Assembly: GCA_020350405.1 (NCBI GenBank)
Contig: CP070715.1
Span: forward strand, 664,097 to 697,243
Source: Planctomycetota bacterium
GTDB taxonomy: Bacteria > Planctomycetota > Phycisphaerae > Sedimentisphaerales > Anaerobacaceae
Reading direction: 5' to 3'
DNA: 33,147 nt
Every line of letters starts with the position of its first letter. Position 1 is the first letter of the stretch. The translations under genes and the position numbers were made by a program. The notes under the pieces are model-generated. The model did not search any database. It was not told the origin of the DNA and was given only the letters and a program-made list of their open reading frames with translations. Positions 24,450 to 31,533 of the stretch are shown one piece after another.

Positions 24450-25526
24450 ATGGCTTCAAAGGTTTATTTTATTAAAGGCTCGTGCAGCGACGGTGAAAAG
24501 CTAATTTCTAAAAAGGCCCGAACACTGTTCAAGGCGGGCGGCTTCGCGAACTGCTTCAGGGAAAATGACTTTACCGCCGTAAAGGTCCACGTCGGAGAAG
24601 CGGGCAACACCACGTACATAACCCCCCCCTGCATCAGAGGCCTCATAGACGAACTGCTCAAACTGAAAACAAAACCGTTTCTCACTGATACCAGTGCCTT
24701 ATACGTCGGCCGAAGGCACAATGCCATCGAGCATGCTGTTCTCGCCGCCGAGCACGGTTTCTGCGAGGCTGTCCTGGGCATTCCGTTCATCGTACCGGAT
24801 GGACTGTTCGGAACATCCGAGACGCCGGTCAAAATCAACGGCGAGCTCAACAAGGAAGTCTTCATCGCCTCAGACATTGCCAGGTCCCAATCCATCCTTT
24901 CAGTCGCCCACTTCACCGGCCACTGCGCTGCCTGCATGGGAGCTACACTAAAGACACTGGGAATGGGCTGCGCAAGCAGGAAGGGAAAGATGAGACAACA
25001 TGCCGCCCTTACGCTCAGCATCGGCGATGACTGCACGCGCTGCGGCCAGTGCTACGACCACTGCCCCGCCGATGCCATTACATTAAACGATGTCAAGGCA
25101 CACATCGACCAGGACAAATGTATCGGCTGCGCAGAATGTCTCGTCGCCTGCGGATTCAACGCCGTCGAATGCGACTGGGGCGAGGAGGACGAGGTCCTCC
25201 AAAAAAATATCGCCGAACACGCACTCGGCACGCTCGAGGGAAAACAAAACAAGTCCGTGTTTTTTAATTACCTCATCTCCGTCACAAAGGACTGCGATTG
25301 TTTCAGTGTGCCGGATATGCCCGGAATAGTCGATGACATCGGCATTCTCGCCTCTACCGACCCCGTTGCCGTCGATAAAGCGGCACTGGATATGGTGGAG
25401 GCCAAAGGCGGTAAAAAACTCGCAAAATTAATCGGATATGACAAGCTAAATCCACATTACCAGCTTGAGCACGCCCAGCGAATCGGCCTCGGAACCGCAG
25501 ATTATGACCTCGTAAACGTCGATTAG
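24450..25526 (+). CDS. DUF362 protein with two 4Fe-4S clusters
   Basis: This protein has 358 residues from ATG 24450 (MASKVYFIKG, the usual start of the family); the frame stays open upstream to 24255 but lacks family similarity there. Residues about 25-185 and 280-345 make the DUF362 domain (FTAVKVHVGEAGNTTYI, HFTGHCAACMGATLKTLGMG, ILASTDPVAVDKAALDMV). Between them lie two ferredoxin motifs, CTRCGQCYDHCPADAI and CIGCAECLVACGFNAV, each able to hold a 4Fe-4S cluster. The domain is common in anaerobes and its reaction is not established. It is cytoplasmic by sequence. A single gene with its own promoter candidate. Confidence 0.9.
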   Translation: MASKVYFIKGSCSDGEKLISKKARTLFKAGGFANCFRENDFTAVKVHVGEAGNTTYITPPCIRGLIDELLKLKTKPFLTDTSALYVGRRHNAIEHAVLAAEHGFCEAVLGIPFIVPDGLFGTSETPVKINGELNKEVFIASDIARSQSILSVAHFTGHCAACMGATLKTLGMGCASRKGKMRQHAALTLSIGDDCTRCGQCYDHCPADAITLNDVKAHIDQDKCIGCAECLVACGFNAVECDWGEEDEVLQKNIAEHALGTLEGKQNKSVFFNYLISVTKDCDCFSVPDMPGIVDDIGILASTDPVAVDKAALDMVEAKGGKKLAKLIGYDKLNPHYQLEHAQRIGLGTADYDLVNVD

Positions 25527-25570
25527 CGATTAAAATAGCAAATTTTGTTAAATATGTATCTAACTTTAGC

Positions 25571-25598
25571 TTGCATTTACCAGAAATGCTGATACAAT
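25571..25598 (+). promoter_or_regulatory. Promoter of the S24 repressor gene, predicted leaderless mRNA
   Basis: TTGCAT (25571-25576), a 16-base spacer and TACAAT (25593-25598). The ATG begins at 25606, only seven bases after the -10 box, so transcription should start at or one base before the start codon. No Shine-Dalgarno sequence precedes the ATG. Confidence 0.6.
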
Positions 25599-25605
25599 TT
25601 ACATC

Positions 25606-26382
25606 ATGTCTTTGGGCCAGATAATAAGGAAAAAACGCGAGCAGATGAATCTCACGCTCGATGAAGTCGGCAGCAGCGTCGGCTTCTCAAAGCCATATCT
25701 GTCAACCATCGAAACCGGCAAGGTAAAAAACCCTCCCAGCGATGAACTGCTCACAAAGCTCGAAAGAATCCTCGAGTTCGAGCCGGGCCTGCTCCTGCAC
25801 ATCGCGCATATGCAGCGCATTCCACCTGATATTCGTCAGCAATATGAATCCGCTGAGGCCGAAAATCAGAAATTACGAAGCTTTATCAAAAATCTCATAG
25901 ACGCAAAGCCAAATACGAAGCAGTTCGGTTCACTCCTGGCCAAAAGCAGGCTGGATACCGAAAAAGCCGAAGCTCCGCTGGCCGCTGGCCGGCTCGTGCC
26001 CGTCATAAACAAAGTCTCGGCAGGTTACCCCAGTGACTTCAACGACCTCGACTATCCCGTAGGAGTCGCCGATGATTACGTCCGATGTCCCGATTTGCAC
26101 GACCCAAGCTCCTTTGCCGTCCGTGTTGTCGGTGATTCAATGGAGCCGAAGTTCCGCGAGGGCGACATAGTGGTCTTCTCGCCCGCCGCAGAGGTCCACA
26201 ACGGCGACGACTGCTTCATTCGCTTTGCAATGCCTCACGAAACTACCTTTAAAAGAGTGTTTTTCGAACCGGATGATAGAGTCCGTCTGCAGCCGCGAAA
26301 CGAGAAATATTCACCCATAATGGTCGATGGAAAACGCATTGACGGCCTGTACCGCGCCATAATAAAATATGAAAAACTCTAA
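25606..26382 (+). CDS. XRE-type HTH / S24 peptidase transcriptional repressor (LexA/CI-like)
   Basis: The 258-residue protein joins an N-terminal XRE/Cro helix-turn-helix (residues 4-60, LTLDEVGSSVGFSKPYLSTIETGK) to a C-terminal S24 self-cleaving domain. The serine is S178 in RVVGDSMEPKFREGDIVV, the lysine K216 in ETTFKRVFF, and an Ala-Gly cleavage bond sits at 139-140 in NKVSAGYP; the Ser-Lys spacing of 38 is close to that of LexA. It should repress genes until RecA filament or another signal triggers cleavage. Its DNA-binding part is CI-like, not the LexA winged helix. No phage gene lies nearby, so a stress or SOS-like role is more likely than prophage control. Confidence 0.92.
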   Translation: MSLGQIIRKKREQMNLTLDEVGSSVGFSKPYLSTIETGKVKNPPSDELLTKLERILEFEPGLLLHIAHMQRIPPDIRQQYESAEAENQKLRSFIKNLIDAKPNTKQFGSLLAKSRLDTEKAEAPLAAGRLVPVINKVSAGYPSDFNDLDYPVGVADDYVRCPDLHDPSSFAVRVVGDSMEPKFREGDIVVFSPAAEVHNGDDCFIRFAMPHETTFKRVFFEPDDRVRLQPRNEKYSPIMVDGKRIDGLYRAIIKYEKL

Positions 26383-26492
26383 CCCTTTAAGCGCAGAGCA
26401 GATAAAATATGCAACACGCTTAGCGTAGTTCTTGGTGGTATATTGAAACGCAGGGGTCTCATTAGCTTTTTGCTTCTGTAAGAGGCTGAAAA

Positions 26493-27308
26493 ATGCAAAG
26501 GACGTTTCAGCATCAGTTGTACGCTTGCGGCGAAAGGCCGCTGCCCGCCCAAATCACGGTCGGCGAAAATTCTTACCGACTGTCTCAGGTATTTAAGAAC
26601 GATTTCTTCGCCGCGACCGCTCTTTATGAGTACTTCAACAAGTCGCAGGAACCCCTGGTACCTACGCCGCAACAAATCATCTTAAAGCTCAATCGCCAGG
26701 AGCCTTTCCTGGGCCTGCCTCTGGCATGGTTGGGCGAGATGCTATGCTCACACCAAATCTCTATCCTCCGCCACCTCAATCACTTGAACGCAACACCACG
26801 CTTTATCTCACGCTACGGCCCGACAGGACTCGTATATCAGTACATCCCGGGCCGAACGCTCGAAGAGAACACCGAAAAACTCCCCGATGATTTCTTCGAC
26901 CAGTTGCTGCAACTGCTCCGGCAGATACACCAGGCAGGCGTCGTGTACCTCGATACGAACAAGACCGACAATATTATCCTCGGCCCTGACGGCCGCCCGC
27001 ATCTCGTCGACTTTCAAATATCCCTGCATATCGGAAAACGCTTTCTGTTTTCCCGCCGGCTTGCCGAGTTCCTCCGCATTACCTTGCAAAATGCCGACCT
27101 CTACCATTTTTACAAACACAAGAGAAAACTCGCTCCTGAATTGCTGACGCCCGAAGAGTACCCCTTATCACGCCCCACAAGCAAAGCGATTCGGCTACAT
27201 CGCCTCGCCGCTACACCCCTTAGAAAACTACGCCGCAAACTCCTAAGGCACCTCCAGCCAAAAGACCCCCTCACCTCACAAAACAACCCGTCTCAGCCCA
27301 CAAAATAA
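26493..27308 (+). CDS. WaaP/Kdo-kinase-like protein kinase fold protein
   Basis: The 271-residue protein has the small kinase fold of the lipopolysaccharide kinase group. QQIILKLNRQ holds the ATP-binding lysine, SILRHLNHLNATPRFI the C-helix region, LVYQYIPGRTLEE the hinge, VVYLDTNKTDNIILG the catalytic loop (Asp and Asn present) and PHLVDFQISLHIG the metal loop, with DFQ in place of DFG. These residues suggest an active phosphotransferase, possibly on lipid A core heptose or another glycolipid. The C-terminal 45 residues are very basic and may bind the membrane. The ATG has a GAGG site close upstream. No LPS genes are adjacent. Confidence 0.84.
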   Translation: MQRTFQHQLYACGERPLPAQITVGENSYRLSQVFKNDFFAATALYEYFNKSQEPLVPTPQQIILKLNRQEPFLGLPLAWLGEMLCSHQISILRHLNHLNATPRFISRYGPTGLVYQYIPGRTLEENTEKLPDDFFDQLLQLLRQIHQAGVVYLDTNKTDNIILGPDGRPHLVDFQISLHIGKRFLFSRRLAEFLRITLQNADLYHFYKHKRKLAPELLTPEEYPLSRPTSKAIRLHRLAATPLRKLRRKLLRHLQPKDPLTSQNNPSQPTK

Positions 27309-27362
27309 CCGCTACCTTTCCCTTCGAATTTATCGTAGCAAACAGTTTACCTGCCGCCCGCA

Positions 27363-28142
27363 TTAGCTGATGTCCTGGCCCGCCACCGCCAAAACAAGCG
27401 CAAAGACCTTTGCTGCTCCCGCCTCTTTTAACGTCTTTGCGCACTCATTTAAAGTTGCGCCGGTCGTCTTAATATCATCCACAAGACAGATGCTCCGCCC
27501 CGCAAATCTATGTCCCCGCCGAACGGCAAACGCCCCGGCCACATTCCTCGCCCGCGCAGCGGGCGTCGCCATCAGCGGCTGCGATTTCGTCCGCCGGACT
27601 CTGACAAGCTCTGTATTAATCTTCGCTCTTGGATGTTTCAGCCTCTTGGCCAAAATCATCGACTGATTGTACCCGCGGGCAAATCGCCTCGACCAGTGCA
27701 AGGGAACAGGAACAAAAAATTCAATCTCGTCAATAAAGCCGCTTCCACCCAACGCGGAATTGACCAAAAAACCTAATGTCGAATCTAATTCCGTCCGGCC
27801 GTAGTACTTAAAAGTAAGTATCATTCTCTGCAGGCTCCCTGAGTAGAATCCAGACCTTGCTATCCCGTCGAAGTGTATCTTCCTGTCCTGGCAGTCAGCA
27901 CACATGCCCTCCACCAGTGCGTACCTGCTCACGTCCCGCCCGCAGCTGGGGCAGTAATCGGCGCCCGTACACGCCAGAAGCTGCCCCCAGCACTCCTTGC
28001 ACAGGCTCCGGTCGCGCTCGCAAATGCTCCGCTTGCAGTTGATACACACCGCCGGCCAGAGAAGATGATTCAATCCTCCTAACGCAAGCTCCCCTGCCTT
28101 TTTTAACCTGCCGGAAACCCCTTTTGCTCTTACCGTACCCAC
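27363..28142 (-). CDS. ComF family phosphoribosyltransferase-like protein
   Basis: The 259-residue protein has two paired-cysteine zinc motifs in its N-terminal third (CINCKRSICERDRSLCKEC, then CPSCGRDVSRYALVEGMCADC) and a type I phosphoribosyltransferase fold with SICLVDDIKTTGATLNEC as the PRPP loop. PVPLHWSRRFARGYNQS and RRTKSQPLM are also typical of ComF/GntX. The family is tied to DNA uptake in competent bacteria, but the enzyme reaction is not established. The start is GTG at 28142, seven bases after a TATAAT box. No other competence gene is nearby, although a prepilin-like gene lies 39 bases upstream on the same strand. Confidence 0.93.
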   Translation of the reverse strand: MGTVRAKGVSGRLKKAGELALGGLNHLLWPAVCINCKRSICERDRSLCKECWGQLLACTGADYCPSCGRDVSRYALVEGMCADCQDRKIHFDGIARSGFYSGSLQRMILTFKYYGRTELDSTLGFLVNSALGGSGFIDEIEFFVPVPLHWSRRFARGYNQSMILAKRLKHPRAKINTELVRVRRTKSQPLMATPAARARNVAGAFAVRRGHRFAGRSICLVDDIKTTGATLNECAKTLKEAGAAKVFALVLAVAGQDIS

Positions 28143-28149
28143 CCCGCCA

Positions 28150-28155
28150 ATTATA
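28150..28155 (-). promoter_or_regulatory. -10 box of the ComF gene, possibly leaderless
   Basis: A perfect TATAAT on the minus strand ends seven bases before the GTG start. There is no convincing -35 box at normal distance. If used, the mRNA would start at or next to the GTG. Confidence 0.38.
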
Positions 28156-28180
28156 CTATCCCTGAGCTTTAAAAACCATT

Positions 28181-28957
28181 TTATTCCAAATCGTATGCGC
28201 TGTTATCAGCCGACAGAAAACCCGTCCCCTCCGCAATATTTGCCTTCTCGGATGCATGAGCCTCGGTAAAACACTCCTCCACCGACACAACAGACCCGTC
28301 ACACCACGCAACGTTTGTCTTGCCTAAGTGCCGATACCCCTGTGTCCCCGCATACCGACCGGAGAAATTCTCATCGAGCTTGCCCCCAAACGGCGAACGC
28401 ATAAACTTGTTCGCCCCCTCGCCCCACTGCCCGTCCCCGAAAAGCGCACACTTCTCCGGCCTGCGCACCTCACCGACCTTCGACGACATAACGACCGTCC
28501 CGCTCACCACCTCGCCGTCCTTCACCGCCGCCCTGCCCGCGATGTAACTCGTATTGTAATTGTAACCCGTATACTTATCTTCCCCCCAGTTCGCCGCGCC
28601 TTTAAATGCCGCGCACTGCTGAACCCTCTCCGTCGTCTCGCCCTGCCACATAAGACCCGGCTCAACGTATCTGTTCCCCGAATCATAAACCGTCGTAAAA
28701 TCCCACGCGCACAATTTATACACCGATCCATCCATCTCTGTTACCATCGCCATCGGAAAATAATCACCGTTCCCGTTCGCATACATCTGCGCCGCCATGG
28801 CTAACTGCCGCAGATTGCTCATACACAGAACACTTTTACCCTGCTGCCGCGCCCTCGCCAGAGCAGGCATCAACACCGCCATCAGCAGAGACACCACTGC
28901 TATCACCACGAGCACCTCTGTTAATGTAAACCCTTTTCTTCGCATACAGCGTCCCAT
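28181..28957 (-). CDS. Prepilin-type protein with H-X9-DG motif (planctomycete type II secretion pseudopilin-like)
   Basis: The 258-residue protein has a class III signal and pilin helix (RRKGFTLTEVLVVIAVVSLLMAV), cut by prepilin peptidase after the glycine. The rest is a globular domain ending with HLGKTNVAWCDG, the H-X9-DG motif common in planctomycete pseudopilin-like proteins encoded in many copies per genome. ATG 28957 begins three bases after the stop of the surface protein gene; ATG 28945 gives a more usual leader (MRRKGFT) and is also possible. It is the third gene after the cobalamin riboswitch and probably on that transcript. A structural or substrate-capturing surface role is inferred. 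Confidence 0.9.
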   Translation of the reverse strand: MGRCMRRKGFTLTEVLVVIAVVSLLMAVLMPALARARQQGKSVLCMSNLRQLAMAAQMYANGNGDYFPMAMVTEMDGSVYKLCAWDFTTVYDSGNRYVEPGLMWQGETTERVQQCAAFKGAANWGEDKYTGYNYNTSYIAGRAAVKDGEVVSGTVVMSSKVGEVRRPEKCALFGDGQWGEGANKFMRSPFGGKLDENFSGRYAGTQGYRHLGKTNVAWCDGSVVSVEECFTEAHASEKANIAEGTGFLSADNSAYDLE

Positions 28958-28960
28958 CTG

Positions 28961-29956
28961 TCACTCACACTCCCAGCTGCACCCTAACCAGTTATCAGTA
29001 ACTTCGGCAACATCCGACATGTCGTTCCAGTCCGCCGCCACAATCGCAAAGTCCAGCAGGTTCACTCTGCAGTCCGCGTTAAGGTCGCCCGCAGGATACT
29101 CATGCCTGTAGTCCCCGCAGCAGCTCACATCCGAAACCGCATCCACCTCCGGCGTCCCCAAACTGCACGGGTCCTCCTCTATCCTCACGTACTGAATCCA
29201 CTTCTGCCCCGTATTCGAATCAACCGCCAGCGCAGCATAATCGTTCGCGTCAAGTCCCTTTATATCAAAACCCACACCACCCGCCGAACCATCGTAAATC
29301 TCGATTATCTCAGCAACACTGTTGCCGTCAAAATCCGCCAACGTCAAATTCGGGTCCACCGGCCTCGTCGGGTCCAGCTCCTGCCCCCACTCGTCGTTAA
29401 CATCGTCCCACCGGTAGCTCGCCGTCGCCGCAAAATCATCCGCATAAGGCCCGTCCGCAAACGTATACCAGCTCGCACCGTCCTGACTTACCGAAACTAC
29501 GCCCAGCTCTTTATAAAACACAGTCCCGACCGTTACCGTCTCCGGGTCCGAACCCGGCCCCCACGACCCGCCGGACGCTATCCGCCACCTCGCATTGCCG
29601 AACATAATAAAATCAATACCATACGGATTGTTCTCATCGTCCCCCACCCGATGATTAAAACGCAGCACAAGCTCCCCGCCGCTGCCTACCGTCACCACCT
29701 CGAACGACCGCCACGCCGGGTACACCGGCACCACCGCCATCGGCACATTCGGGCCGATATCCATATCACCGGTCGTCTCCACCGTCGGCCGGCCGAGCGC
29801 GGTACTCGCCTGATTGTATGGTTCCAGATTAATCACGTCGTACTCCACACCAGTCCCCTCAACATAGCTCACCACCTCACACGCAAAATCATTCGCATCA
29901 TATCCTGTCACCGCCAACACCAGCAACATACTTACAGCTTCTAACAAAATTGACAT
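28961..29956 (-). CDS. Exported surface protein with dockerin-type C-terminus
   Basis: The protein has 331 residues from ATG 29956, which follows GAGAGGA; a TTG at 29983 would add nine residues. After a signal peptide (SILLEAVSMLLVLAVTG), residues 25-275 form a beta-rich domain without a name I can give. It contains GIDFIMFGNARW, VVSVSQDGASWYTFADG and a TLADFDGNSVAEIIEIYDGS stretch, reminiscent of cell surface proteins encoded beside B12 riboswitches in other phyla. The end (GDLNADCRVNLLDFAIVAADWN) is a dockerin-like EF-hand repeat common in Phycisphaerae. It is the second gene downstream of the cobalamin riboswitch. B12 binding is a hypothesis only. Confidence 0.85.
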   Translation of the reverse strand: MSILLEAVSMLLVLAVTGYDANDFACEVVSYVEGTGVEYDVINLEPYNQASTALGRPTVETTGDMDIGPNVPMAVVPVYPAWRSFEVVTVGSGGELVLRFNHRVGDDENNPYGIDFIMFGNARWRIASGGSWGPGSDPETVTVGTVFYKELGVVSVSQDGASWYTFADGPYADDFAATASYRWDDVNDEWGQELDPTRPVDPNLTLADFDGNSVAEIIEIYDGSAGGVGFDIKGLDANDYAALAVDSNTGQKWIQYVRIEEDPCSLGTPEVDAVSDVSCCGDYRHEYPAGDLNADCRVNLLDFAIVAADWNDMSDVAEVTDNWLGCSWECE

Positions 29957-29998
29957 CCAACACGTCCTCTCATTTCTGCCCAAGCTGCAACATATATA

Positions 29999-30020
29999 GG
30001 CCCCACGTTCCCGTGGGGCC
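29999..30020 (-). other. Strong intergenic hairpin after the PEP-CTERM gene
   Basis: GGCCCCACG and CGTGGGGCC form a perfect 9-bp GC-rich stem with a 4-base loop between the PEP-CTERM gene and the surface protein gene. On the minus strand it is followed by TATATATG, not a T-run, so it is more likely an mRNA-stabilising or partially terminating element than a full terminator. Confidence 0.5.
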
Positions 30021-30039
30021 CGTTCTGTCCATCAACCGC

Positions 30040-30570
30040 CTACCCATACCGTCTCCTTCGAAGCAAAATTACCCCGCCGGCCAATAGCACTACCGTCGCC
30101 GGCTCCGGCACCGGAGCTCCGCCCCGACCGTAAATCCAGCCGTCCATGTCACCATCGCCGACCACCCGGCTCGACACACCATAAAGCGGCGACGTCCAGC
30201 CCGTATCACCCCAGTCTCTAATCCAGTAGTGCCACCAATCCTCGCCCCCGCCGTACCCGCCGCTGTAATGACCCAGATACTGTATGCTGTCAACAAACAA
30301 GTCCGGCTCTTCCACAGTTCCCCAGTTCGTATACGCCAAAGTAAAATCCGTAAGCTCACTGTCCAAAGTCAGCAGCAAATCCGCCCCCGTCACCGTGTCG
30401 GATGAGCTCTGACCGAAGCATACCTCAAATTCCCCTATGAACCCGTCCGACCACTCAATATACACCTCCGCCCAATTCACACCCGTCCCCACAGAAACCG
30501 GCGCCGCCACGCTCGAACTGCCCGCCAGCGCCAAAACAATGGTTAAATTCATTATTCTTCCTGAGGACAT
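30040..30570 (-). CDS. PEP-CTERM sorting domain protein
   Basis: The 176-residue protein starts at ATG 30570 behind AGGAG; the frame opens six codons earlier. It has a signal peptide (RIMNLTIVLALAGSSSVAA), a beta-rich middle with many Trp/Tyr/Gly residues (HYSGGYGGGEDWWHYWIRDWG) and a C-terminal PVPEPATVVLLAGGVILLRRRRYG: the PEP motif, a membrane helix and a basic tail, which are recognised by exosortase. It is the first gene after the cobalamin riboswitch and its terminator, so its expression should rise when B12 is scarce. The aromatic-rich middle could bind a flat ligand, but this is speculation. Confidence 0.88.
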   Translation of the reverse strand: MSSGRIMNLTIVLALAGSSSVAAPVSVGTGVNWAEVYIEWSDGFIGEFEVCFGQSSSDTVTGADLLLTLDSELTDFTLAYTNWGTVEEPDLFVDSIQYLGHYSGGYGGGEDWWHYWIRDWGDTGWTSPLYGVSSRVVGDGDMDGWIYGRGGAPVPEPATVVLLAGGVILLRRRRYG

Positions 30571-30699
30571 TTTTTTCTCCTGTACCAATTCAAAAATTTC
30601 ACAATCTTCTGTTAACTTTTCACTTCTCCTTTTTAACTTTCCCCTTTTTATGCTCTCCTTTCATTCTCACTTGCCCCTTATCGCGAGGGGCCTGTTAAT

Positions 30700-30735
30700 G
30701 AAAAAAACCGCCGTTCCCGCGAAAGGAACGACGGC
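30700..30735 (-). terminator. Intrinsic terminator, likely expression platform of the cobalamin riboswitch
   Basis: On the minus strand an 11-bp stem (arms 30725-30735 and 30707-30717, two G-U pairs) with a 7-base loop is followed by seven T residues (30701-30707). It lies 97 bases after the riboswitch and 130 bases before the first gene, the place expected for a transcription-attenuation platform. No other gene ends here, so it has no other obvious use. Between it and the riboswitch lies a repeated CCCGGCCG (30752-30759 and 30779-30786) that could take part in an alternative fold. Confidence 0.75.
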
Positions 30736-30831
30736 TTTAATACCAACACAGCCCGGCCGTAAATCAAGAATATCAACACCCGGCCGATGCCTACTTGCGC
30801 TCCAATACGCGAGAACACGCAAATAATCTAA

Positions 30832-31107
30832 CTAACTGCAGGCAGGTTTTCTGACTTGCGCCTTACCGAGAAACGCCTTCCCATCCGCTCAGCCTCCGTC
30901 TCGCGAACTTCGCAAAACCGACACCCTCTATGCGAACAGTGGAAAGGGCCGCCAAACGCCAGATTCCGCGCTTGGCAAACCTCACTTATGTCTCTCGGAC
31001 TTCCGACCTTAATCGGAGCAGACGCGCACAGCGGCGCGACCGTCTCGGATTCTAACCGAGTTCCCGTTTGACTATCCGAAAGCACACGCTTTCGGACCTG
31101 CAGTCAG
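30832..31107 (-). promoter_or_regulatory. Cobalamin riboswitch (adenosylcobalamin type)
   Basis: The minus strand carries the complete conserved layout. The 3' B12 box AGTCAGAAAACCTGCC is at 30841-30856. The core, starting GGGAACTCGGTTAGAATCC and continuing through CGCCGCTGT, is at 31023-31065. CCACTG is at 30937-30942, with a GGGAAGGCG segment before the B12 box. The closing P1 stem is CTGACTGCAG (31098-31107) with CTGCAGTTAG (30832-30841), ten pairs with one G-U. P2 is a perfect 8-bp hairpin at 31075-31096. Bound cobalamin should favour the downstream terminator at 30700-30735 and shut off the PEP-CTERM, surface protein and prepilin genes. The 670 bases between the PEP-CTERM gene and the dockerin remnant hold only this element, the terminator and a possible promoter. 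Confidence 0.93.
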
Positions 31108-31140
31108 ACTCTATTACCTTGTAAAAGACCAATCTCCCTT

Positions 31141-31169
31141 CTTCTACCAAACCGCTTGCTGCCCTTCAA
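31141..31169 (-). promoter_or_regulatory. Possible promoter of the riboswitch transcript
   Basis: TTGAAG (31164-31169) and TAGAAG (31141-31146) on the minus strand are 17 bases apart and would start transcription about 27 bases before P1 of the riboswitch. Both boxes match consensus at only four of six positions. Confidence 0.28.
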
Positions 31170-31237
31170 CAAGAAAATAATAAATTTTTTCGCCGCCCAT
31201 CCACGCAATACGCATCACGCGCGGCGCACCACAAATA

Positions 31238-31525
31238 CTACCTCAACGGGCACGGACTACTTACCGAATTCTGCCCCAGTATCCCCCGCCGCATCGCGTT
31301 CGCGATTGACCTGTCCGCCACGTTCACAACACCATCGCAGTTCACAGCACAGTCACGCAGCGTATAAGGCGCTGCCGAACCCGTCCGCCAGAATACATTC
31401 GCTATCGAACCGTCCGCGGCGTTCACCGCCCCGTAATTATTAATATCACCTAACAGTGCTATCGCGAACCAGTTTGCCTTGTACGTTACATCCTCAGCGG
31501 CAAAATGTCCCGAAGTTGTTTCATA
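31238..31525 (-). pseudogene. Remnant of a dockerin-domain protein (C-terminal tail only)
   Basis: An open frame without a start codon runs from just after a stop at 31526-31528 to a stop at 31238-31240. Its 95 residues look like the end of a secreted planctomycete protein: HFAAEDVTYKANWFAIAL is followed by two EF-hand-type dockerin repeats, LLGDINNYGAVNAADGSIAN and VNCDGVVNVADRSIANAMRR. A GTG at 31424 could start only half a domain, so this is probably a broken gene end and not a small gene. It begins nine bases after the intact Gfo/Idh/MocA gene stops, which suggests that a deletion or recombination joined the two. Confidence 0.7.
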
Positions 31526-31533
31526 TCATTGGC

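Noticed and set aside
28328-28804. Open frame of 158 codons on the plus strand
   Set aside because: It is antisense to the prepilin gene, very rich in Arg and Pro, and has no signal or domain.
29102-29944. Open frame of 280 codons on the plus strand
   Set aside because: It is antisense to the dockerin-tailed surface protein; the Arg/His/Pro/Ile-rich translation is a product of the codon bias of the real gene.
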